This document shows positions 1 through 6,051 of a stretch of 12,619 bases of DNA, one piece after another. Below the pieces are notes generated by a model. That model searched no databases. It saw nothing but the letters and a program-made list of their open reading frames with translations, and was not told the DNA's origin. Location of the stretch: the NCBI GenBank assembly GCA_002358555.1, contig DEPC01000245.1, positions 1 to 12,619 on the forward strand, given 5' to 3'. Position numbers and translations under genes: made by a program. Each line of letters opens with the position of its first letter. Within the stretch, counting starts at the first letter, position 1. This stretch comes from Hungatella sp. UBA3402. GTDB lineage: Bacteria; Bacillota; Clostridia; Lachnospirales; Lachnospiraceae.

Positions 1-1568
1 ACATAAGGAGTTTCCAAATCTCCAGAAGGCTCAAAGGACATCTTGACATCACCGTACTGTCCGTGACCGCCTGTCTGTTTTTTATATTTGCCCTGTGCTT
101 CTACTTTCTTGCGGATTGTCTCACGGAAGGCAAATTTAGGTTTACTTAACTCAATCTCTACTTTATAACGAGAGGCCAGTTTGCTGACAATGACATCTAA
201 CTGCTGGTCTCCGATTCCATAGAGCAGGCTTTGGCGGTTCTCCTTATCTCCTACTACTTTTAAGGTTTGGTCTTCTTCCATCAGCTTAGCTAAGGCAGTT
301 GCCACCTTATCGTCATCACCCTTTGTCTTAGTCTTATAACGCATATAAGTATAAGGAGTTGAAATCTCTGGCTTGTGGTAAACAATAGGAGCTGTTCTTA
401 ATGCCAGAGTATCCCCTGTTTGGGTGACATTGAGCTTAGCTACGGCACCGATATCTCCAGCATGGAGCTCTTTCAGCTCTATCTGCTCTTTGCCTCTCAA
501 GGTATATATCTTGCCGATTCTTTCCTCAGTATCTTTATTTACATTATAAGAGTTGGAATCTGGCTTTAAGGTTCCTGTACATACCTTTACCAGAGAATAT
601 TTTCCAATAAATGGGTCAACAATCGTTTTAAATACTCTCATAGAGAGAGATACTTCATCATTATACTTTGCAACAAAGCGTTCACCTGTAGATACATCCA
701 CACCAATACATTCAAATCTGTCTGGTGATGGGAAATATCTGTCAATGCCTTGAAGAAGCATCTTGGCACCCTGGCAGTTAATACCAGAGCCTAACATAAC
801 TGGAACAATACTTCCATCTATTACATGTTCCCGAAGAGCACTGGAAATCTCCTCATATGTAAATTCCTCACCGGAGAAATACCGTTCCATATACTCTTCA
901 CTGGTCTCAGCAACTGCCTCCACCAATGCCTCCCGACAAATACCTAAGTTTTTCTGAGAGTATTCGGGAATCTCACATTCTACATAATCACTGTTGGTGG
1001 TAAATCTTCTTCCTGCCATCTTTACCACATTAACAAAGCCGACAAATTTTTCATTTTCACGGATGGGCAGATGGAATGGTGCAATCTTTCTGCCAAATCT
1101 GGTCTCTAGCTTTAAGATTAGCTCACGGAAGCTGGCATGGTCGTCATCCATATTGGTTACAAAAATAATACGGGGAAGATTGTATTTCTCGCAGATTTCC
1201 CACGCTTTCTCTGTTCCCACTTCAATTCCTGCCTTGCAGTTTACTACGATAACTGCAGCATCAGCAACACTAATTGCTTCCTCTACCTCACCTACAAAAT
1301 CAAAATATCCTGGAGTATCTAACAGATTTACTTTAATAAGACCATCTTCTCCCTGGAATTCCAGTGGTACTAATGAGGTGGAGATAGAAAACTGCCTCTT
1401 GATTTCTTCCTTATCGTAATCACTGATGGTTGAGCCGTCCACAACATTGCCCATACGTTTGGTAACACCGGTTACTAATGCCATGGATTCCACCAGGGTC
1501 GTCTTACCTGCACCGCCATGGCCAAGCAACACGACGTTACGGATTTGTTTGGTTCCATACACGTTCAT
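1..1568 (-). CDS. EF-G-like translational GTPase (5' part, cut by window edge)
   Basis: This gene encodes a paralogue of elongation factor G, a ribosome-associated GTPase. The visible 522 codons start at the ATG at 1568-1566, preceded by an AGGA ribosome site, and run off the window at position 1; about 170 C-terminal residues are missing compared with a usual EF-G of about 690. The P-loop is G16-H-G-G-A-G-K-T-T24, switch I is R58-Q-F-S-I-S-T64, switch II is D84-T-P-G-Y88 and the G4 motif is T138-N-M-D141. Domains II and III follow, and the window ends early in domain IV just after a G-G-H-G-Q-Y-G motif. Canonical EF-G has DTPGH and NKMD; the Tyr in switch II and the GHxGxGKTT P-loop place this protein in the EF-G-like (FusA2-type) group rather than with the housekeeping FusA. 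It is transcribed divergently from aroF. The assignment is sure at family level; its role in translation is unknown. Confidence 0.93.
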   Translation of the reverse strand, partial: MNVYGTKQIRNVVLLGHGGAGKTTLVESMALVTGVTKRMGNVVDGSTISDYDKEEIKRQFSISTSLVPLEFQGEDGLIKVNLLDTPGYFDFVGEVEEAISVADAAVIVVNCKAGIEVGTEKAWEICEKYNLPRIIFVTNMDDDHASFRELILKLETRFGRKIAPFHLPIRENEKFVGFVNVVKMAGRRFTTNSDYVECEIPEYSQKNLGICREALVEAVAETSEEYMERYFSGEEFTYEEISSALREHVIDGSIVPVMLGSGINCQGAKMLLQGIDRYFPSPDRFECIGVDVSTGERFVAKYNDEVSLSMRVFKTIVDPFIGKYSLVKVCTGTLKPDSNSYNVNKDTEERIGKIYTLRGKEQIELKELHAGDIGAVAKLNVTQTGDTLALRTAPIVYHKPEISTPYTYMRYKTKTKGDDDKVATALAKLMEEDQTLKVVGDKENRQSLLYGIGDQQLDVIVSKLASRYKVEIELSKPKFAFRETIRKKVEAQGKYKKQTGGHGQYGDVKMSFEPSGDLETPY

Positions 1569-1591
1569 AAACATTTCCTGCTACTAAAAAC

Positions 1592-1609
1592 ATATACAAA
1601 ATTGTATAT
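1592..1609. repeat. 18-bp palindrome in front of the EF-G-like start
   Basis: ATATACAA and TTGTATAT are perfect 8-bp inverted arms around a 2-bp centre. The palindrome ends about 24 bp before the start codon of the EF-G-like gene. It could be a protein-binding operator or an AT-rich hairpin close to the ribosome site. No follow-on U tract suggests a terminator. Confidence 0.5.
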
Positions 1610-1635
1610 AATAGCTTTTCCTTTCCTGGATTTTT

Positions 1636-1765
1636 TAATTTGCCCTTGGTTCTTGGGACTTGACCAGCTGCACCCACAGACTCCTGTATCATTGTTCTAT
1701 CAGATTATTTCAACCGATAAGGGCTTTTTTGTGCAGCTTCGCCTGCTGTATGGCATAATTTGCCC
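1636..1765. repeat. Structured, repeat-like block in the EF-G-like leader
   Basis: The 10-mer TAATTTGCCC occurs at 1636-1645 and again at 1756-1765, exactly 120 bp apart. Between the copies are a hairpin (TGCAGC 1732-1737 with GCTGTA 1745-1750) and GGGC (1721-1724), which can pair with GCCC at 1762-1765. AAGGGC (1719-1724) can instead pair with GCCCTT at 1642-1647, so the two pairings exclude each other. The block lies in the predicted 5' leader of the EF-G-like mRNA. It could be a small dispersed repeat with a 10-bp duplication, or a structured leader. No known riboswitch consensus was recognised. Confidence 0.4.
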
Positions 1766-1773
1766 ATAACAAC

Positions 1774-1802
1774 ATTTTACTAAAAAATTCAGAATTTTAC
1801 AA
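1774..1802 (-). promoter_or_regulatory. Candidate second promoter for the EF-G-like gene
   Basis: Read on the minus strand, TTGTAA (1802-1797), a 17-bp spacer and TAAAAT (1779-1774) form a reasonable sigma-A promoter. It lies downstream of a better candidate at 1816-1843. A start from here would give a leader of about 200 nt before the ATG at 1568. It was judged only by consensus matching. Confidence 0.4.
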
Positions 1803-1815
1803 GTAATTTGTACAT

Positions 1816-1843
1816 TTTATATAGGCAAAATCTTACAAGTCAA
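1816..1843 (-). promoter_or_regulatory. Likely promoter for the EF-G-like gene
   Basis: Read on the minus strand, TTGACT (1843-1838), a 16-bp spacer and TATAAA (1821-1816) give five of six consensus matches in each box. Transcription would begin near 1809 and produce an unusually long leader of about 240 nt. It lies back to back with the aroF promoter, with about 31 bp between the two -35 boxes. Confidence 0.55.
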
Positions 1844-1874
1844 TATTGCTATTGAACTTTAAAGTGCAAAAGCG

Positions 1875-1903
1875 TTGACAAATCATTTTCTGTGCTATAA
1901 AAT
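1875..1903 (+). promoter_or_regulatory. Promoter of the aroF-tyrA-aroA genes
   Basis: A perfect -35 box TTGACA (1875-1880) is followed after 17 bp by TAAAAT (1898-1903). An overlapping alternative is an extended -10, TGC-TATAAA (1893-1901), with a 15-bp spacer. Transcription should begin near 1908-1910, giving a leader of about 75 nt before the aroF ATG. No T-box or classical terminator-type attenuator was found in that leader. Confidence 0.7.
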
Positions 1904-1909
1904 AAGAAA

Positions 1910-1987
1910 ATGGCGGGTTTCTACGACAATTTTTTAAATTTGAAATCCAAAAAAATGATACGAATCCAGGAAGGGATATTGCCATGA
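1910..1987 (+). CDS. Possible 25-aa leader ORF coupled to aroF
   Basis: An ATG at 1910 opens 25 codons that end in a TGA overlapping the aroF start as ATGA. The peptide begins M-A-G-F-Y-D-N-F, so three of its first eight residues are Phe or Tyr, the end products of the aromatic pathway. The aroF ribosome site (AGGAAGGG) lies inside its last codons. No ribosome site precedes the ATG, and the predicted transcription start is at or next to it, so translation would have to be leaderless. This could be a chance ORF. Confidence 0.25.
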   Translation: MAGFYDNFLNLKSKKMIRIQEGILP

Positions 1988-2997
1988 TTATTATTATGAA
2001 ACCAAATGCTTCTGAGGAGGCAGTCAAAAAAGTCACAAATTTAATAGAAACCAAGGGATTGCAAGCTCATTTATCAAAGGGTGCCGAAGTGACGATTGTA
2101 GGAGTTGTGGGAGACAAGTCCATGCTCCATGGCTCTAATATCGAGATTTCTGAAGGGGTTGACAAAATTGTCAATGTAACAGAATCTTACAAGCTGGTGA
2201 ATAAAAAATTTCATCCAGAAGATTCCGTCATTTCTGTGGGCAATACTACCATTGGCCCAGGAAATATAACGGTTATGGCCGGTCCTTGTGCCATTGAAAG
2301 CAGAGAACAGCTTTTGGAGACAGCCTCTGCTGTAAAAAAAGCTGGTGCTACCTTCCTTCGAGGAGGTGCCTATAAACCTAGAACTTCTCCATACTCTTTC
2401 CAGGGACTTGAGGAAGAAGGATTAAAGTATATGAAAGAAGCCAGAGAAATGACAGGCTTAAATGTCATCTGTGAAGTTACCAGCGCCCATGCCATTGAGG
2501 CGGCTGTCAAATATGTAGACATGCTGCAAATTGGGGCCAGGAATATGCAGAATTTTGAACTTTTAAAAGAAGCTGGCAAATCTAAGGTTCCAGTTCTATT
2601 AAAGAGGGGATTATCTGCCACCATTGATGAATGGCTGAATGCAGCAGAATATATCATTTCAGAAGGCAATTCCAATATTGTTCTGTGTGAACGAGGAATC
2701 CGCACCTATGAAACAAGCACTCGCAATACCTTAGATATCAGTGCAGTCCCTGTTATCCGCGCCAAGAGTCATCTTCCCATTATCGTAGACCCGAGTCATG
2801 CCACAGGGGTTCGTGCCTATGTGGAGCCTTTGGCAAAGTCTGCGGTAGCTGTTGGGGCTGACGGCTTAATGATTGAGGTCCATCCATGTCCTGCCTGTGC
2901 TCTTTCAGATGGTCCTCAATCATTGACTTTTGAACAATTTCATACTCTTATGGAAGATTTAAGGCCATTTGCCTCATTGGTGGGGAGGAAATTATAA
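1984..2997 (+). CDS. aroF: 3-deoxy-7-phosphoheptulonate (DAHP) synthase
   Basis: The enzyme condenses phosphoenolpyruvate with erythrose 4-phosphate to give DAHP, the committed step of aromatic amino acid synthesis in the cytoplasm. Residues 1 to about 70 form the small ferredoxin-like regulatory domain of the Thermotoga maritima/Bacillus-type enzymes, and the rest is the TIM-barrel catalytic domain. The metal ligands fall at Cys102 (A-G-P-C), His272 (D-P-S-H), Glu298 (M-I-E-V-H-P) and Asp309 (L-S-D), the spacing known from the T. maritima enzyme. Substrate-binding signatures K-P-R-T-S-P, G-A-R-N-M-Q and L-L-K-R-G are present. At 337 aa the protein is full length. AGGAAGGG lies 8 nt before the ATG. 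The N-terminal domain predicts feedback inhibition by Tyr and/or Phe (family knowledge, not visible here). The stop overlaps the tyrA start by one base (TAATG). Confidence 0.97.
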   Translation: MIIIMKPNASEEAVKKVTNLIETKGLQAHLSKGAEVTIVGVVGDKSMLHGSNIEISEGVDKIVNVTESYKLVNKKFHPEDSVISVGNTTIGPGNITVMAGPCAIESREQLLETASAVKKAGATFLRGGAYKPRTSPYSFQGLEEEGLKYMKEAREMTGLNVICEVTSAHAIEAAVKYVDMLQIGARNMQNFELLKEAGKSKVPVLLKRGLSATIDEWLNAAEYIISEGNSNIVLCERGIRTYETSTRNTLDISAVPVIRAKSHLPIIVDPSHATGVRAYVEPLAKSAVAVGADGLMIEVHPCPACALSDGPQSLTFEQFHTLMEDLRPFASLVGRKL

Positions 2998-4091
2998 TGA
3001 ATGATTCCCCGATTGCCTTTATTGGGCTTGGCCTCATTGGTGGCTCTATTGCCAAAGGAATCAAGCGTTCCAACCCTGATATTACCATCATGGCTTATAT
3101 GAGAACTCGCTCCAAGTTAGAACAGGCAAAACAGGAAGGAATTATTGATAACATTTTAGAAGGAATCAATGAGGACTTGGAGCAATGTAAGCTCATTTTT
3201 CTGTGTACACCAGTCGAATATAATGCAGCTTATCTAGCTCAAATTCAACCCTATTTAAAACCAGGAACCATTATCACTGATGTTGGAAGCACTAAGACAG
3301 ATATCCATGAGCATGTAATCCGTCTTGATATGGAGGAGGTCTTTGTAGGCGGGCATCCCATGGCTGGCTCAGAAAAAACAGGATATGAACATTCTTCTGA
3401 CCATCTGTTGGAAAATGCTTATTATATCATTACTCCAACTGCCAAAAGCAGGCAGGAGAATATTGACCGACTAGTCCAGGTGGCGGAAGCGATTGGCTCC
3501 ATTCCTATTGTTCTTGATTATAAACGTCATGACCAGATTACCGCAGCCATCAGCCATCTTCCCCATGTTGTGGCTTCTAGCCTGGTAAATCTTGTAAAAG
3601 ACAATGACAGCCAAGATGGACTGATGAAACGGTTGGCAGCAGGGGGATTTAAAGATATTACAAGAATTGCCTCCTCCTCGCCAGAGATGTGGGAACAAAT
3701 CTGCATGAGCAACCGTGAGAATTTAGGGCAGATGTTAAAGCTTTATATCCATTCTCTCCAGAATATTTTAAACCAATTGGAAGAAAAAGATTCTCAGGCT
3801 GTTTACCATTTGTTTGAAGATTCTCGGAAATATCGGGATACATTTTCGGAAAAGTCTACAGGAGCCATTGCACCTGATTATAGCTTTACTGTAGATATTG
3901 AAGACGAAGTAGGAGCTATCTCCACTATCTCTGTGATTTTAGCAGCAGGAGGAATCAGTATCAAAAATATCGGAATTAATCATAACCGTGAGCATGGAGA
4001 AGGGGCTTTGAGGATCTCCTTTTATGAGCAGGAGGTCATGGATAAGGCATGGCTGCGTTTGGAAAAGTATCATTATGAATTGAGGGCATAG
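2997..4091 (+). CDS. tyrA: Prephenate dehydrogenase with C-terminal ACT domain
   Basis: The enzyme oxidatively decarboxylates prephenate to 4-hydroxyphenylpyruvate, the precursor of tyrosine. An N-terminal Rossmann fold carries G10-L-G-L-I-G15; D-V-G-S-T-K (95-100), G-G-H-P-M-A-G-S (118-125) and S-H-L-P-H (186-190) are the prephenate dehydrogenase signatures. His187 should be the catalytic histidine, by alignment with E. coli His197. Residues from about 293 to 364 form an ACT domain, the usual site of tyrosine feedback. No chorismate mutase domain is fused. The sequence after the second beta strand reads A-Y-M-R-T-R-S-K, without the Asp typical of NAD-specific enzymes, so cofactor use may lean to NADP (inference). 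GGGGAGGA precedes the start, which overlaps the aroF stop by one base, so translation is probably coupled. Confidence 0.96.
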   Translation: MNDSPIAFIGLGLIGGSIAKGIKRSNPDITIMAYMRTRSKLEQAKQEGIIDNILEGINEDLEQCKLIFLCTPVEYNAAYLAQIQPYLKPGTIITDVGSTKTDIHEHVIRLDMEEVFVGGHPMAGSEKTGYEHSSDHLLENAYYIITPTAKSRQENIDRLVQVAEAIGSIPIVLDYKRHDQITAAISHLPHVVASSLVNLVKDNDSQDGLMKRLAAGGFKDITRIASSSPEMWEQICMSNRENLGQMLKLYIHSLQNILNQLEEKDSQAVYHLFEDSRKYRDTFSEKSTGAIAPDYSFTVDIEDEVGAISTISVILAAGGISIKNIGINHNREHGEGALRISFYEQEVMDKAWLRLEKYHYELRA

Positions 4092-4112
4092 AGCATCAAA
4101 TTGCTGAAAAAA

Positions 4113-4139
4113 TTGTAAACTAGTGTGAGTTAATATAAT
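4113..4139 (+). promoter_or_regulatory. Possible internal promoter for aroA
   Basis: A perfect TATAAT (4134-4139) lies in the 77-bp tyrA-aroA gap, with TTGTAA (4113-4118) upstream at a short 15-bp spacing. It would start transcription about 20 bp before the aroA ATG and could give aroA some independence from the main promoter. Confidence 0.35.
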
Positions 4140-4168
4140 TTAAAAAATAGAGAAAGCTAGGTATCATC

Positions 4169-5449
4169 ATGATTTTCAAAAAATCAAAAGGACTCCATGG
4201 AGAAGTTACGGTTCCAGGGGATAAATCTATCTCCCATAGAGGAGTTATGCTAGGGTCCATTGCCAAGGGAACCACAGAAATCCGCAATTATCTCCAGGGA
4301 GCTGATTGTTTATCTACTATCTCCTGTTTTAGAAAAATGGGAGTTGATATCCAAAACCAGGGCAAAACAGTTCTTGTTCATGGGAGGGGGCTTCGAGGCT
4401 TAAAATGGCCTGACTCAGTTCTTGACTGTGGCAATAGTGGAACTACTATGCGCTTGATTTCAGGCATCTTGGCTGCCCAAAACTTTGATGTGGTACTCAC
4501 TGGGGATTCCTCTATTCAAACTCGCCCTATGAACCGCATCATAGAACCTTTGACTCTTATGGGTGCTCATATTCGCAGTCTGAAAGGAAATGGCTGTGCT
4601 CCTCTTGAAGTTATGGGAGAACCTTTATATGGCATTGAATATGCCTCAAAAACTGCTTCTGCCCAGGTAAAGTCTGCCATCCTTCTGGCTGGACTCTATG
4701 CAGAAGGAGAAACCAAAGTAAAAGAACCCTATCTATCCAGAAATCACAGTGAGCTCATGCTTCGCTGCTTTGGAGCTGATGTTCATACAGAAGGGTCTAT
4801 GGCAGTGATTCAACCTGCTACAGAGCTTCATGGCAATCTCATATCAGTACCTGGTGATATCTCCTCTGCTGCCTATTTTATCTGTGCTGGTTTGATAATC
4901 CCAAACTCCGAGATTCTCATTCATAATGTAGGAATCAATCCTACTAGAGATGGTATTTTGCGGATATGTAAAGCTATGGGAGCAGATATTACACTTCTCA
5001 ATGAAAAATCGGATTCTGGCGAACCTACAGCAGATATTTTAGTTCGCTCCTCTTCTCTTCAAGGAACGATTATTGAAGGAGATATCATTCCAACTCTTAT
5101 CGACGAGTTGCCTATGATTGCAGCTATGGCCTGTTTTGCTGATGGACAAACCGTTATTCGCGATGCAGCAGAATTAAAGGTAAAAGAATCCAATCGACTT
5201 GAAGCCATGGTTTCTAATCTTACCTCTATGGGAGCAGATGTGACAGAGACCATTGATGGAATGATTATCCAGGGAGGAAAGCCCCTCCATGGTGCAGTCG
5301 TTGACAGTCGTTTAGACCATCGTCTTGCCATGACATTTGCCATTACCGGACTATGCGCTGACAAAGAGACAGAAATACTTGGAGCAGAATGTGTCAATAT
5401 CTCCTACCCCGAATTTTACCAAGATTTACAGAAAATAAATCTTAATTAA
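4169..5449 (+). CDS. aroA: 3-phosphoshikimate 1-carboxyvinyltransferase (EPSP synthase)
   Basis: The enzyme transfers the enolpyruvyl group of phosphoenolpyruvate to shikimate 3-phosphate, the sixth step of the shikimate pathway. At 426 aa it is a full two-domain EPSP synthase. Visible motifs are P-G-D-K-S-I-S-H-R (16-24, Lys19), G-N-S-G-T-T-M-R-L (88-96), S-A-Q-V-K (164-168), R-N-H-S-E (191-195), N-P-T-R (257-260), catalytic Asp312 in L-I-D-E-L-P and Glu340 in K-V-K-E-S-N-R. The set RxHxE, GDK[ST], SAQxK and NxTR is the motif set used to define class II, often glyphosate-tolerant, enzymes; the glycine of the GNxGT loop (Gly91) is kept. The ribosome site is weak (TAGG about 8 nt upstream), so the ATG rests on the homologous N-terminus. 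It is the last gene of the aro cluster, and no clear terminator follows. Confidence 0.97.
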   Translation: MIFKKSKGLHGEVTVPGDKSISHRGVMLGSIAKGTTEIRNYLQGADCLSTISCFRKMGVDIQNQGKTVLVHGRGLRGLKWPDSVLDCGNSGTTMRLISGILAAQNFDVVLTGDSSIQTRPMNRIIEPLTLMGAHIRSLKGNGCAPLEVMGEPLYGIEYASKTASAQVKSAILLAGLYAEGETKVKEPYLSRNHSELMLRCFGADVHTEGSMAVIQPATELHGNLISVPGDISSAAYFICAGLIIPNSEILIHNVGINPTRDGILRICKAMGADITLLNEKSDSGEPTADILVRSSSLQGTIIEGDIIPTLIDELPMIAAMACFADGQTVIRDAAELKVKESNRLEAMVSNLTSMGADVTETIDGMIIQGGKPLHGAVVDSRLDHRLAMTFAITGLCADKETEILGAECVNISYPEFYQDLQKINLN

Positions 5450-5472
5450 AACTGCTATTATTTTTAGGAATC

Positions 5473-5603
5473 TTAGTAACTCTTAATCCACGCCAATCTA
5501 CATTAGAAATGCAATCTCCTTTGTCTGAGCATAGCAAAGTTAGAGCTTAAGAAACTACTTTTAGTAGATATTTAGTAGATAAATAGGGACTAAGAGTTAC
5601 TGA
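5473..5603. repeat. Long imperfect inverted repeat in the convergent gap
   Basis: The 17-bp arms at 5473-5489 and 5587-5603 match at 15 of 17 positions, including an uninterrupted AGTAACTCTTA / TAAGAGTTACT. They enclose about 97 bp with no ORF of note. Inside are a small hairpin, CTACT-TTT-AGTAG (5555-5567), and two abutting copies of TTTAGTAGATA (5560-5570 and 5571-5581). No flanking target-site duplication was seen. It could be the remnant of a small non-autonomous element, or an RNA stem between the converging aroA and 140-aa gene transcripts. Confidence 0.45.
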
Positions 5604-5614
5604 CTTTCAAAGAT

Positions 5615-5632
5615 ATAGATACCCCTATCTAT
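5615..5632. other. AT-rich hairpin at the 3' end of the 140-aa gene
   Basis: ATAGATA and TATCTAT are perfect 7-bp arms around CCCC. The structure covers the stop codon of the minus-strand gene. Neither side has a proper U tract, so it would be at best a weak terminator or an RNA-end stabiliser. Confidence 0.3.
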
Positions 5633-6051
5633 TCTCGAACCTTATCTATAACTAATTCTGCCTTCAGAGCTTGTCTGATAATATACCGAAATTCTGGTGA
5701 AAGTTTCACATTATCTGTTAACATAAACAATTCTCCATCTAAAAATGCATTAGAAAGCTGGTATACATAATACTCTCCGCCCATATGCTTTTTTGCCAGT
5801 GCTTCTCCCTGGATGCGCATCTCCTCAGTATCTCTTTCCTTTCCAATGGCAAGGTCTGATAACACCTCTAAAATCGTTGCAAAATGTTCCTCATCCCAAG
5901 CTGACAAATACATACATTTACAAAGACCTTTTGTAAAAAATGGATAGTGCCCATAACAATCCATAAGCTCCTTGAATCTTGTTCTATGTCCAGAATCTTC
6001 AAACAGACCAGATTGGTCCAATGCCACTAGATATAATTCGCTTTTACTCAT
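5629..6051 (-). CDS. Unrecognised 140-aa protein coupled to the sensor kinase
   Basis: I do not recognise this family. The protein is soluble-looking, with no signal peptide or membrane segment, and has mixed charge with predicted helical stretches. It contains a Cys cluster, Cys32, Cys44 and Cys46, with His35 and His56 nearby, which could bind a metal or simply be coincidence. A G-G-E-Y-Y-V-Y segment and an acidic D-G-E-L-F loop mark the second half. The ATG (6051-6049) overlaps the kinase stop as ATGA, and an AAGGAGG-like site lies inside the kinase's last codons, so translation is coupled to the kinase. This makes a role in, or regulation by, the same signalling pathway plausible. It is the last gene of the minus-strand block. 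The coding call is strong on context and start signals; function is unknown. Confidence 0.8.
   Translation of the reverse strand: MSKSELYLVALDQSGLFEDSGHRTRFKELMDCYGHYPFFTKGLCKCMYLSAWDEEHFATILEVLSDLAIGKERDTEEMRIQGEALAKKHMGGEYYVYQLSNAFLDGELFMLTDNVKLSPEFRYIIRQALKAELVIDKVRE

Noticed and set aside
994..1419. Plus-strand open frame of 141 codons
   Set aside because: It lies antisense to the G domain of the EF-G-like gene, whose conserved motifs are on the minus strand. It has no ribosome site and reads as a shadow.
1705..1767. Minus-strand 20-codon ORF (begins M-G-K-L-C-H) in the EF-G-like leader
   Set aside because: It has no ribosome site and begins at about the second promoter's start point. 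It reads through the structured repeat-like block, so coding is unsupported.
1518..1769. Plus-strand open frame of 83 codons across the intergenic region
   Set aside because: It starts antisense to the GTPase P-loop and continues through the repeat-like leader, with no start signal and no family resemblance.
1904..1983. T-box or terminator-type attenuator ahead of aroF
   Set aside because: The leader is only about 75 nt, has no T-box sequence and has no stable stem with a U tract.
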